DNA from: Chelonobacter oris
GTDB lineage: Bacteria; Pseudomonadota; Gammaproteobacteria; Enterobacterales; Pasteurellaceae
Length of the DNA: 64,000 nt
Direction: 5' to 3'
Assembly (NCBI RefSeq): GCF_000772535.1
Contig: NZ_JSUM01000006.1
Span: 1 to 64,000, forward strand
Positions 10,143 to 18,514 of this stretch are shown piece after piece; the stretch's first letter is position 1, and every line of letters begins with the position of its first letter. The notes below the pieces were generated by a model that did no database searches, was not told where the DNA came from, and was given only the letters and a program-made list of their open reading frames with translations. A program made the translations under genes and the position numbers.

Positions 10143-11101
10143 TATTTCGCCCCCTCATTTCTCGACAAACGGCGCACCAGCAATTTGGATACGATAAGTA
10201 CCAATAACGTGATGGCAAACAGGATTAAGCCTAATTCCATCAACGCGGAAATATGCATATCCGATTCCGCTTCGGCAAATTCATTGGCAATTGCCGAGGT
10301 GATGCTGTTACTCGGCATATACAACGACAGACTGTCGAGCTGGTAAGTATTGCCGATCACAAAGGTCACCGCCATGGTTTCCCCCAATGCTCTTCCCAAG
10401 CCGAGCATAATTGCACCGACCACACCGCTCTTGGTATACGGCAATACAATACGCCACACCACTTCCCAAGTGGTGCAGCCGACACCGTAAGCCGATTCTT
10501 TCATCAATGCCGGTGTTTGTTCAAACACATCTCGCATCACCGAGGCGATATAAGGAATGATCATAATCGCCAAAATAATCCCGGCAGCCAAAATTCCAAT
10601 CCCAAAACTCGGTCCGGAAAACAGCGAGCCGATAATCGGAAAGCCGGAAAGCACTTCGCCGACCGGACGTTGGAAATACTTGGCAAACAGTGGGGCAAAA
10701 ATAAAAAAGCCCCACATGCCGTATACAATACTCGGCACTGCCGCCAACAGCTCAATTGCCGTCCCCAACGGACGGCGCAGCCATTGCGGTGCCAATTCGG
10801 TTAAAAAGAAAGCAATGCCGAAGCTGGCGGGAACGGCAATAATCAAGGCGATCAAAGACGTAACCAACGTGCCGTAAATCGGCACCAACGCCCCGTATTG
10901 ATCTAACGGCGGATTCCACTCCTTAGACCAAAGAAAGGCAACGCCGAACTCTTTCATCGCCGGCAAAGAAGAAAAAATCAACGAAAGAATGATCCCCCCC
11001 AGAATCAACAATGTCAGATAAGTGGAAAACCTGACCAGCAATTCAAAAAAAATATCACCTTTCTTACCGGGTGATATTACCGCTGAGGATTTATTTGACA
11101 T
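10142..11101 (-). CDS. pstC: Phosphate ABC transporter permease PstC
   Basis: Second inner-membrane subunit of the phosphate importer, 319 residues with six membrane spans. EAA loop [20 protein letters not shown] near 195. It is separated from pstS by a hairpin that probably limits read-through, so the binding protein can be made in excess over the membrane subunits. Confidence 0.97.
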   Translation of the reverse strand: MSNKSSAVISPGKKGDIFFELLVRFSTYLTLLILGGIILSLIFSSLPAMKEFGVAFLWSKEWNPPLDQYGALVPIYGTLVTSLIALIIAVPASFGIAFFLTELAPQWLRRPLGTAIELLAAVPSIVYGMWGFFIFAPLFAKYFQRPVGEVLSGFPIIGSLFSGPSFGIGILAAGIILAIMIIPYIASVMRDVFEQTPALMKESAYGVGCTTWEVVWRIVLPYTKSGVVGAIMLGLGRALGETMAVTFVIGNTYQLDSLSLYMPSNSITSAIANEFAEAESDMHISALMELGLILFAITLLVLIVSKLLVRRLSRNEGAK

Positions 11102-11134
11102 ATGACGTCCTTTATATAAATCTTTAGGAAATAA

Positions 11135-11159
11135 AACGGAGTGCGGTTCACACTCCGTT
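11135..11159 (-). terminator. Hairpin between pstS and pstC (attenuator)
   Basis: AACGGAGTG, seven-base loop, CACTCCGTT. Read on the minus strand the 9-bp stem is followed by TTTATTT. Partial termination here would set the ratio of PstS to the membrane components. Confidence 0.7.
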
Positions 11160-11175
11160 GTGTTGACAGTAAAGA

Positions 11176-12231
11176 TTAATAAACTGCTTTGCCGTCTTTA
11201 TCGGCAATATTGCTTTTCCAAGCAGACTTAACGGTATCGACCACCGATGTCGGCAGCACCGCATAATCTAACGCAAGGGCTTCATCACCGCCTTTGTCCA
11301 ATGCCCACTCAAAAAACTTCAAGGTTTCTTTGGCATGTTCTGCATTGCCCGGTTGTTTCTCAACCAAAATAAACGTGGTCGACGTGATAGGCCAAGCATT
11401 CGCGCCTTTTTGTTGGGTTAAATCTTGTGCAAAAGAAGCGTTCCAATCCGCACCGGCAGCGGCATTGCTGAAGCTCTCGGAGCTTGGGCGAACCACTTCG
11501 CCGTCGGCAGAAATCAAGCTGGCATACGGCAGATTATTTTGTTTGGCATAGGCATATTCAACATAACCGATTGCACCGTCAAGTTGCTGGATTGAAGCGG
11601 AAACCCCTTCATTCCCTTTACCACCAAAAGAACCCGATGCCCATTGTACGGTTGAACCAGAACCAATTTTTTCTTTCCATTCAGTGCTGACTTTAGATAA
11701 ATAACTGGTGAAAACAAATGTCGTACCGGAACCGTCGGCACGGCGAATAACCGCAATATCTTTATTCGGCAAATTCAGGTCGGGATTTAATTTTTTAATG
11801 GCGTCATCGTTCCATTTTTTCACTTTACCGAGATAAATATCGGCAACCGTATTGCCATCGAGGACTAGCTCCCCGCTTTGAATCCCGTCTAAATGCACCG
11901 CCAGCACCACGCCGCCGATCACCGTAGGAAATTGAAACAGATTCTCTTTTGTCAGCTCTTTGTCTTTCATCGGCGCATCCGTTGCCCCAAAATCAACGGT
12001 TTTAGCAATAATCTGCTTTTTACCACCTGACGAACCGATACTTTGATAATTTACCCGATTCCCGGTCTCTTTTTGATAAGTATCCGCCCATTTGGCATAA
12101 ATCGGTGCCGGGAAGGACGCGCCCGCACCGGTAATATCTACCGCAACGGCGCTGTTGGCAGCTAATACCATTGCAGAACCCATCAATGTGAATAGTGAAG
12201 TGCGGACAAATTTATTTTTAATAACTTTCAT
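11176..12231 (-). CDS. pstS: Phosphate ABC transporter substrate-binding protein
   Basis: Periplasmic phosphate-binding protein feeding PstCAB. From the ATG at 12231 it has 351 residues with a signal peptide of about 24 ([14 protein letters not shown] then hydrophobic to ANSAVA). The mature part begins [20 protein letters not shown] and holds the phosphate-site stretches [11 protein letters not shown] and [15 protein letters not shown]. The ATG at 12231 is preferred over one 33 bases upstream because AGGAG lies six bases before it and the signal peptide then starts correctly. First gene of the pstSCAB-phoU operon. Confidence 0.97.
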   Translation of the reverse strand: MKVIKNKFVRTSLFTLMGSAMVLAANSAVAVDITGAGASFPAPIYAKWADTYQKETGNRVNYQSIGSSGGKKQIIAKTVDFGATDAPMKDKELTKENLFQFPTVIGGVVLAVHLDGIQSGELVLDGNTVADIYLGKVKKWNDDAIKKLNPDLNLPNKDIAVIRRADGSGTTFVFTSYLSKVSTEWKEKIGSGSTVQWASGSFGGKGNEGVSASIQQLDGAIGYVEYAYAKQNNLPYASLISADGEVVRPSSESFSNAAAGADWNASFAQDLTQQKGANAWPITSTTFILVEKQPGNAEHAKETLKFFEWALDKGGDEALALDYAVLPTSVVDTVKSAWKSNIADKDGKAVY

Positions 12232-12633
12232 TTCAGTCTCCTTAACGTAAAATTTTAAATCCAATCCGTTTTGCCTTTTTGAGCGAATTAAACAGTATTT
12301 TCACACGGTCTCGCAAAACTTATGGCTCGAATATAGAGCAATTTTTTTCTCGATCAACCTCTTTTTTCAGCCTAAAAACCCATCGATAAGCTAGCTATGA
12401 CGCTATGTTTATTTTATTATCATTATGAAATAGCATATTTTTTTATTTTTGTCATATAACTGTCATAAAACAAAAATATTCAACTGCTCATTTATTGAGC
12501 ATGTCTTGCCGCAGAATTTTGCCAACGGGGTTATTTCGGCAAAAGTAATCATATCGATACTGCCAGATAAAAATCCAAAACCGACAATATGGCTTTTGTT
12601 TTGCCCTATTTTTTGTTAGAATCTTTCCCTATT
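12232..12633. other. Intergenic region between pstS and ssrA
   Basis: About 400 bp, AT-rich, without a gene. It contains the Pho box at 12449-12466 and, just before ssrA, a -10-like TAGAAT at 12617-12622, eleven bases from the mature tmRNA 5' end. No good -35 accompanies it. A minus-strand TATGCT about a dozen bases past the Pho box (12431-12437 region) could be a pstS -10. Confidence 0.5.
12449..12466 (+). promoter_or_regulatory. Pho box (PhoB site)
   Basis: TTGTCATATAACTGTCAT matches the E. coli Pho box CTGTCATAWAWCTGTCAY at 17 of 18 positions. It is a direct repeat of TGTCA and so has a direction. Here it points towards ssrA rather than towards pstS, 218 bp upstream of the pstS start on the other strand. 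Confidence 0.7.
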
Positions 12634-12999
12634 GGGGCTGATTCTGGATTCGACGGGATTAGCGAAGCCCAAGGTGCATGTCGAGGTGCGGTAGGCCTCG
12701 TAAACAAACCGCAAAACAATAGTCGCAAACGACGAAAACTACGCTTTAGCAGCTTAATAACCTGCTCTTAGCCTTCTCTCCCCAGCTTCTGCTCGTAAGA
12801 CGGGGATCAAGAGGAGTCAAACCCAAACGAGATCGCGTGGACGCCTCCGCTTGCGGATCGAAACGTTAAATTGAATCAAGCTAGCTTATCTGTCGCGTGT
12901 CTGTCCGCAGTGGGTAAGTGAAATTAAAGACTGACTAAACATGTAGTGCTGAAGGTAGAGTAATTTCGGACGCGGGTTCAACTCCCGCCAGCTCCACCA
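12634..12999 (+). ncRNA. ssrA: Transfer-messenger RNA
   Basis: Rescues ribosomes stalled on broken mRNAs by adding a degradation tag. The 5' end GGGGCTGATTCTGGATTCGA and 3' end CCCGCCAGCTCCACCA form the alanine-tRNA-like domain, with the CCA encoded (12997-12999). The tag open reading frame at 12725-12754 encodes ANDENYALAA and is followed by two stops (TAATAA). Length 366 bases is normal. A terminator follows. Downstream accessory DNA suggests the 3' end has served as an integration site. Confidence 0.98.
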
Positions 13000-13030
13000 C
13001 TTTTTAGTAAAGTCCGCCAAAGACTATCAA

Positions 13031-13062
13031 GGTCGCAATCCAAAAGGGTTGCGGCCTTTTTT
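13031..13062 (+). terminator. Terminator after ssrA
   Basis: GGTCGCAATCC, loop AAAA, GGGTTGCGGCC then TTTTTT: an 11-position stem with G-T pairs followed by a T tract. Confidence 0.85.
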
Positions 13063-13146
13063 ATGCCTAATGAAGTCTACTGATAATTGCTAGAAACTAC
13101 TTGTTATGACGCCCTGTTTAGTACCCCGATTATTTAGGCTATTAAA

Positions 13147-13195
13147 ATGGCAAGAATCGTTCTAAACTCAACGATACTCAGATCAAGAAGGCCAA
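13147..13195 (+). pseudogene. Tyrosine integrase, N-terminal scrap
   Basis: ATGGCAAGAATCGTTCTAAA starts MARIVL. After restoring one base the next frame reads LNDTQIKKAK, the very characteristic opening of phage/island tyrosine recombinases. Only about 18 codons remain before unrelated sequence. It lies 147 bp beyond the 3' end of ssrA, the usual integration target, so it is probably the stub of the integrase that brought in the accessory DNA to the right. No matching second attachment site was found by eye. Confidence 0.5.
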
Positions 13196-14253
13196 GGGCA
13201 AAAAGCTGGACGTGATGACTGGGAAACCGTTGCTCGAGCGAGACATAACCAGCAAGTAAATTCAGCCCCCGAGTATGGTTTAACACTGCTTGAGAAATAT
13301 CTTGAACATGGTCAAAACCATTCAACTGAACAAAAGCTAAGATGGTCAGGGAAATATAACCTATCTGTTTTAAATGAAGCTCTCCCCGAAATATATGAGA
13401 GAGTTGACTGCACTTCCATTATGGATCTAGCACTAAACTATCCAAACATAAAATATAAAAAAGAATTAGAATCAGTTATCTATGCTATTGGCCTAGAGGA
13501 ATTGAAGTTTCCTGATATTCGTACATCCAGTGATTTCTTAATACGGTACGGGTTTCCACCTCTGAACACGAAAAAAACACGACTAATATCAACTCAAATA
13601 ATACATCTTCATCTACTCCAAATGCCCCTACAGGGACTAATAACTCATCCTCAAATAATTCATCACAGAATAGTTCAGGTAGTTCTGGAACAAATGGAAC
13701 CGCTGCGAATAGCTCAACGCAAAATAGCAATACTTCTGCAGCAAATAATAGTTCTTCGTCTACAAAAAAATCAGCCACCTCAACAAACGATATAAAAACA
13801 GTAAGAAAATTATTGCGTAGCCTGAAACTATTTGGACCAAATAGATCTAAACTATTAGATATTAAAAAAGAAATGGTAAAATTAAAGCCTGAGGAACACC
13901 CCATCGCATTTATTTTTCTTCTAAGATGTATGATTGAAATATCTGCTAAGGCGTATTGTGATGACATAAGTTCATCCCAAGGCTCTCCCAAATATGTTAA
14001 AGCAGATGGTAGCGACAGAAATCTAGCCGATGTATTAAGAGACATTGTAAGTTATTTAACTCAAAACAAAGCTGACAAACAAATGGTAAAATTATTACAT
14101 GGCCCATTAACAGAAATAACGCGCCAAGATGGTTTATTGTCAATAACCTCGATGAACCAGCTAGTGCATAATCCAAACTTTGTTATCCGTAGTAATGATA
14201 TTCCGGGTCTTTTTGTATGCATTTTCCCACTAATTAAAAAAATGAATAACTAA
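13196..14253 (+). pseudogene. Unknown two-domain protein, 5'-truncated and frameshifted
   Basis: One broken gene. An upstream open stretch without its own start (GRDDWETVARARHNQQ, then LEKYLEHGQNHSTEQKLRWS) runs to RYGFPPL. After a shift at the run of seven A near 13569-13575 the reading continues through a Ser/Thr/Asn-rich linker (about 13575-13790) into a C-terminal domain with RSLKLFGPNRSKLL and LLRCMIEISAKAYC, ending at 14253. I do not recognise the family. The first part vaguely resembles the C-terminal half of ParB-like proteins, which is a guess. It ends two bases before the adenine methyltransferase start, so the two were translationally coupled and probably act together. Confidence 0.55.
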
Positions 14254-14255
14254 TT

Positions 14256-15158
14256 ATGGCTAAATATAGAACACCACTAAGATACCCCGGCGGGAAACAA
14301 AAGCTAACCCCTTTTGTTTTGGAACTAATTATTGCGAACGGAATGGAAGGCTGTCAATACGTTGAACCGTATGCAGGTGGAGCCGGTGTTGCAATGCAGC
14401 TTCTCATTGATGGACATGTGAAAAATGTTCATCTCAATGACTCATCTTATCATATCTATGCATTTTGGCATTCAATATTAAACGATACGGAAAAATTCTG
14501 TAATCAGATATCTAAGCCATTATTAAATATTGATGAATGGAAAAAGCATCGTGAAGTAGTACGTCATCCATCAGAACATAGTATTTTTGGTGTTGGTTTT
14601 TCTACCTTTTATTTGAATAGAACTAATTGTTCTGGAGTATTAACTGGCGGGGTTATTGGTGGATTATCACAAGAAGGTAAATGGAAAATTGATGCAAGAT
14701 TTTCACATTCAGAGCTAATAAATCGTATAGAATTAATTGCATCCAAAAAAGATAGTGTTTTTGTTTATAATAAAGATGCAGAAGATTTTTTTGCTGAAAA
14801 TGTTATAACCTTTCCCGAAAATACTTTTATGTATTGTGATCCGCCTTACTTTGATAAAGCTAGTGGACTATATCTTAATTATTATAAACCAGAAGACCAT
14901 GAACGAATAGCTAATACAATACAAATGATTGATAATATCAAATGGATTGTTTCATATGATGGTGTTGAAAACATACTCAGTTATTATAAAAACAGGAAAA
15001 AATTCCTATATCAGCTTCAATACAATGTAGCTAAAGTATATAAAGGAAACGAAGTTTTCATTTTTTCAGATGATATGGTCATCCCTAGAGATTCTGGCTT
15101 AGACTATATTTCTCATGCATTGAAAAATAATCCACAAGTATTTGAAGCACGCATTTGA
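14256..15158 (+). CDS. D12-class DNA N6-adenine methyltransferase (Dam-like)
   Basis: SAM-dependent enzyme that methylates adenine in a short DNA target. 300 residues. N-terminal RTPLRYPGGKQKLTPFVLEL, the SAM-binding motif VEPYAGGAGVAM near 37 and the catalytic MYCDPPYFDKASG near 192 (DPPY). Low GC and codon use unlike the flanking core genes suggest transfer. It starts two bases after the unknown frameshifted gene. No restriction endonuclease is adjacent, so it may be an orphan methyltransferase, or half of a lost restriction or defence pair. The recognition site cannot be read from the sequence. Confidence 0.92.
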   Translation: MAKYRTPLRYPGGKQKLTPFVLELIIANGMEGCQYVEPYAGGAGVAMQLLIDGHVKNVHLNDSSYHIYAFWHSILNDTEKFCNQISKPLLNIDEWKKHREVVRHPSEHSIFGVGFSTFYLNRTNCSGVLTGGVIGGLSQEGKWKIDARFSHSELINRIELIASKKDSVFVYNKDAEDFFAENVITFPENTFMYCDPPYFDKASGLYLNYYKPEDHERIANTIQMIDNIKWIVSYDGVENILSYYKNRKKFLYQLQYNVAKVYKGNEVFIFSDDMVIPRDSGLDYISHALKNNPQVFEARI

Positions 15159-15776
15159 CTTAAAGCACTATGAACATATTATAACATATGTTGTTAAAAA
15201 GGCCTTTCAATTCTTTCTTTTCCCATTAAGGAAACTACCCATTGGGTAGAATACATATCTCCATACTTGGGGCACTCTTTCAGCCCATCGGGCTGTAAAA
15301 AACTCCCCATATTTGGGATAATCAAACACTTTATTGAAGTGAATATTTTCAGAAAACATTTATTAAATATAATATTATTTATTGATTGTCAAATATATTT
15401 AACTGTTGTTGAAAAAATATTATCACAACCATCAACCACGAATAAATTTAATCTTCCATAAAAAGTCTGAAGGATCAAACCAAGTTCCTGACGCCTTATC
15501 TCTTTTATATCTCATGTTATACTTCTGAATATTAGGGAAAGGTATATAATACCAGAAAGCATTTTAAAAAGCGGCTATTAGCTGACACTCCTTTCTCCAT
15601 CACTGTTTACTATAAAAGAGCCAGAAATAGATAATAGAATTTTTATTTCTATGGATCGATCGGCTCAGAGATTATTGGAGTGCTCGGATCATCAACATAG
15701 TATAAAATACCTTCTATTTCAATAACCCATAAGATTATACATGTCAAGTTAAAGCATAAAATTATATAGTAGATTA
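15159..15776. other. AT-rich gap with hairpin array and unassigned fragments
   Basis: No gene recognised. It holds the 46-bp hairpin array at 15235-15341, a palindrome AACATATGTT at 15183-15192 and, on the minus strand, two short open fragments. One ends SGTWFDPSDFLWKIKF at about 15441 and the other reads VIEIEGILYYVDDPSTPIIS around 15650-15725. Both look like remains of lost genes, but I cannot name them. Confidence 0.4.
15235..15341. repeat. 46-bp array of covarying 15-nt hairpins
   Basis: Three 15-base palindromes begin exactly 46 bp apart: CTACCCATTGGGTAG (15235), CAGCCCATCGGGCTG (15281) and CACTTTATTGAAGTG (15327). Each folds as a 6-bp stem around an AT[T/C] triloop, and the stem bases change on both sides together (TA/TA, AG/CT, AC..T/A..GT, with one G-T pair). 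Units 1 and 2 also share a second element, TCyCCATAyTTGGG, at 15258 and 15304. It begins 76 bp after the methyltransferase stop. Function unknown. Confidence 0.6.
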
Positions 15777-16628
15777 TCAGGGCAAGATCGCACTTTCCCC
15801 AAAATATGATCTAATATCACGTTCACTTCCAAAATAAAGGCAATCTCATGAATTTATTTCACTTTTTCGGGCAATTGGACGACCTGCGCAAAGACATCAA
15901 TCAAAACCGTTTCTTGAAATCCTGTTTCTGACCATGAGTGCGGTGATTGCCGGGGCGGAAGGTCGGGCGGATATTAAACGCTTCGGCGACAGTCATTTGG
16001 CGTGGCTGCGGCAATACCGGCCGTTTCAGCGCGGCATTCCGGTCTATGACACCATTGCCCGCATTATCCGCCGTCTTTCCCCGGTGCAACTGAAGGATAT
16101 TTTTATTAATTTTGTCAATCAAGTGCGGTCGGCACAAGGCGTGGAACAAATCGCCATCGACGGTAAAACCCTGCGCCACAGCTTTAGCGACGGTACAAAA
16201 ACCGCGCTTCACAGCATCACCGTTTGGAGTAAAAGCCGCGGCTTGATTCCGGCGCAGCAAAAATCCCCGGGCTGGAAAAACGAACAACAAGGTGTACTGG
16301 AAATCTTAGATTCACTGATATTAAAAAATGCAGTGATTTCAGTGGATGCCATCAATACCCGCAAGAAAAAACAGTAAACTGCATTTTATATCGGCAGGCT
16401 AGAGGCTGATGTGGTATATAAAGAGGACGATTGCCCGATTAATGCGGAAGACGGGGCGGAGAATATGGCGATATTACGCCGTTTTGCACTGAATTTATCC
16501 CGTCTGCAGCCGGATAAAATGAGCATGCGGGGCAAGCTAAAAATGGCGGGTTGGTCGGACGAATACCGGTCGGCGTTGATATTTGGGGTGAGCGCTTAAT
16601 TATTATACAAAGTGTGCGCTTGCCCTGA
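15777..16628 (+). mobile_element. ISAs1-family element, internally deleted
   Basis: Both ends are present as imperfect inverted repeats: TCAGGGCAAGATCGCACTTT at 15777-15796 and, reversed at 16608-16628, TCAGGGCAAGCGCACACTTT. Between them is a defective transposase gene. At about 850 bp the copy is some 400 bp shorter than typical full-length ISAs1 members. No target-site duplication was evident in the flanks. Confidence 0.8.
15848..16599 (+). pseudogene. ISAs1-family transposase, frameshifted and internally deleted
   Basis: The start MNLFHFFGQLDDLRKDINQN is followed by a frameshift near 15915, then a stretch with MSAVIAGAEGRADIKRFG and the first catalytic region QIAIDGKTLRHS, ending after ISVDAINTRKKKQ at 16377. 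The C-terminal tail resumes at 16411 with DCPINAEDGAENMAILRRFA and GKLKMAGWSDEYRSALIFGV. The middle of the DDE domain is missing, so it cannot transpose on its own. Confidence 0.88.
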
Positions 16629-16696
16629 CTTTCTCTTGAGCTGAGCGGACGATTGCCGTAGCATTGCGCCAAGTTGAATTTGAAGGACAATATATC

Positions 16697-17815
16697 ATGC
16701 GTTATGACAAAATGAGTGCCTTTATCGTAATGGATATCGTGCGCGAAGCCGCCAAATACCCGAATGCCGTTCATTTTGAAATCGGTCAGCCTGATCTGCC
16801 GCCCTCGCCCAAGGTCAAAGCGGCATTACAACATGCGGTTGCCGACAATCAGTTCCGTTATACCGAAAGTCTGGGCTTAGCCGAACTGCGGCAAAAGATT
16901 TGCCAATATTACCACCGACATTATCAGGTTGAAATCTCTCCGCAACGTGTGCTGCTGACACCCGGCACCAGCGGCGCTTTTTTAATTGCCTATGCGTTAA
17001 CACTGGCTAAAGGCGATAAACTGGGCTTAACCGATCCGTCTTATCCGTGCTATAAAAATTTTGCCTATATGATGGAAGTCGAACCGCACTTTATGCCGGT
17101 GGACAAACACAGTTGCTACCAACTCACGCCGCAACAGTTACAGGGACAGCCGATTCGGGCGCTGCAAATCTCCTCACCGGCCAATCCGACCGGCAATATT
17201 TACACCGCCGACAACCTGCGGGCATTAAACGACTATTGCCGTCGGCATGATATCGCCTTTATTTCCGATGAGCTGTATCACGGTCTGGTTTACGAACAGC
17301 AAGCTGCGACCGCACTTCAATTTAATCCCGACGCTTATGTCATCAATGGGTTTTCCAAATATTTCTGTATGCCGGGCGCACGTCTTGGCTGGATTATCGT
17401 GCCGCAAGACAAAGTGCGGTCGGCGGAAATCATCGCCCAGAATATTTTTATCTGTGCGCCGACATTAAGCCAATATGCGGCGTTGCACGCTTTTGATGCG
17501 GATTATTTGCAGCAGATCCAAACGACATTTAAACAACGGCGTGATTATCTGTATCAAGAATTGAGCAAACTTTTTACCATCGAATTTAAACCGCAAGGGG
17601 CGTTTTACCTGTGGGCGGACGTATCGCATTACAGCGATGACAGCTATCAATTTGCCAAAGAGATGTTGCACGAGATTCAAGTCGCCACCACGCCAGGCAT
17701 TGATTTCGGCAATAACGGCACCAAGCACTATTTACGCTTTGCGTATACACGGGAAATCGAACATATGCGTGAAGGGATCGAGCGCTTGAAAATGTGGTTA
17801 CAACAACGGGGCTAA
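16697..17815 (+). CDS. PLP-dependent class I/II aminotransferase
   Basis: Fold-type I aminotransferase, 372 residues, probably acting on amino acids or 2-oxo acids. The substrate cannot be told. Visible motifs: FEIGQPDLPPSPKVKAAL, the phosphate/ring-binding SSPANPTGN and ISDELYHGLVY, and the PLP-lysine motif NGFSKYFCMPGARLGW. The ATG at 16697 gives the family start MRYDKMSAFIVMDI. An upstream in-frame TTG at 16664 is unlikely. It stands alone between an IS remnant and a convergent cytochrome gene, with a terminator overlapping its stop codon. Confidence 0.92.
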   Translation: MRYDKMSAFIVMDIVREAAKYPNAVHFEIGQPDLPPSPKVKAALQHAVADNQFRYTESLGLAELRQKICQYYHRHYQVEISPQRVLLTPGTSGAFLIAYALTLAKGDKLGLTDPSYPCYKNFAYMMEVEPHFMPVDKHSCYQLTPQQLQGQPIRALQISSPANPTGNIYTADNLRALNDYCRRHDIAFISDELYHGLVYEQQAATALQFNPDAYVINGFSKYFCMPGARLGWIIVPQDKVRSAEIIAQNIFICAPTLSQYAALHAFDADYLQQIQTTFKQRRDYLYQELSKLFTIEFKPQGAFYLWADVSHYSDDSYQFAKEMLHEIQVATTPGIDFGNNGTKHYLRFAYTREIEHMREGIERLKMWLQQRG

Positions 17816-17828
17816 AAAGCCCCGCTCT
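17807..17828. terminator. Bidirectional terminator between aminotransferase and cytochrome b561 genes
   Basis: CGGGGCT, AAAA, AGCCCCG: a 7-bp stem that includes the aminotransferase stop codon and lies between two convergent genes. Confidence 0.7.
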
Positions 17829-17842
17829 TTTGTGAAACGCCG

Positions 17843-18412
17843 TTACAGGCTGTTATTTTTAAAGCCGAACATTCGCTTTAAGGTATTGTCTTTATCAATC
17901 ACATGGTGTTTTAATGCACCGGCAACATGCAGCAGAATCGCCGCCAGCATAATCGGCAACAAAGTTTTATGTGCCGAATTTGCCGCCCCCGCCAAACCGG
18001 CGTCCAATACTTCCCGCTTGCCGTCAACCAGATTGGCGGAGACCAAATCCCAACCGAACAGCTGTAAACCGTGGCCGCCGGCATAAGACATCAGCATGCC
18101 GGAAATCGGAAATGCCAACGTGCCCAAAATTAAAATCCAATGAATTAGTGTCGCCAACGCCTGCTCCCAGCCCTGATGCTGCCCGACCGGTTTCGGCCAG
18201 CCGTTTTTCCAACGCCACAGCACCCGAATCACAATAAACAGGAAGATAAAAATCCCCAACGATTTATGGGTCGGATACAAACCGTAACTGGCGGTTTCAC
18301 TCATATAAACGCCCAATGTCATTAAGCCGAGGATAAAAAGCGCAATCAGCCAATGCAGCGAAATGGTGATATGCGATAGGCGTTCAGGGGTATCTTTCAT
18401 TTTCGAAGACAT
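17843..18412 (-). CDS. cybB: Cytochrome b561 family protein
   Basis: Di-haem integral membrane cytochrome, probably passing electrons from quinol (in E. coli CybB, a superoxide:ubiquinone oxidoreductase). 189 residues with four membrane spans. Candidate haem-ligand histidines: ISLHWLIALFIL (span 1), YPTHKSLGIFIF (span 2), the pair in the loop before span 4 (NSAHKTLLPIML) and LLHVAGALKHH. Monocistronic and convergent with the aminotransferase gene. Confidence 0.88.
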   Translation of the reverse strand: MSSKMKDTPERLSHITISLHWLIALFILGLMTLGVYMSETASYGLYPTHKSLGIFIFLFIVIRVLWRWKNGWPKPVGQHQGWEQALATLIHWILILGTLAFPISGMLMSYAGGHGLQLFGWDLVSANLVDGKREVLDAGLAGAANSAHKTLLPIMLAAILLHVAGALKHHVIDKDNTLKRMFGFKNNSL

Positions 18413-18514
18413 AAAAAATCCTATATCGATTGTTAATAAAAAGTAAATTCGTCGATTATTATAATGACTTTTTCTCTAAAATATAGCGAAATTTGCTGTA
18501 GGAAAGCCGACGAG

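Noticed and set aside
10253-10804. Long plus-strand open frame of 183 codons antisense to pstC
   Set aside because: pstC is certain; the antisense frame has His/Arg/Gln-rich composition typical of a shadow frame and no ribosome site.
12589-12771. Plus-strand open frame of 60 codons across the start of ssrA
   Set aside because: It overlaps the tmRNA body, which is fully supported by its ends and tag sequence.
15235-15341. Reading the palindromic array as a CRISPR
   Set aside because: The palindromes differ in sequence, only three exist, the intervening 31-mers of the first two units are partly conserved, and no cas gene is near.
13000-16628. A complete island with a second attachment site matching the ssrA 3' end
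   Set aside because: No second copy of the GCTCCACCA end region was seen to the right, so the element's far boundary is unresolved.
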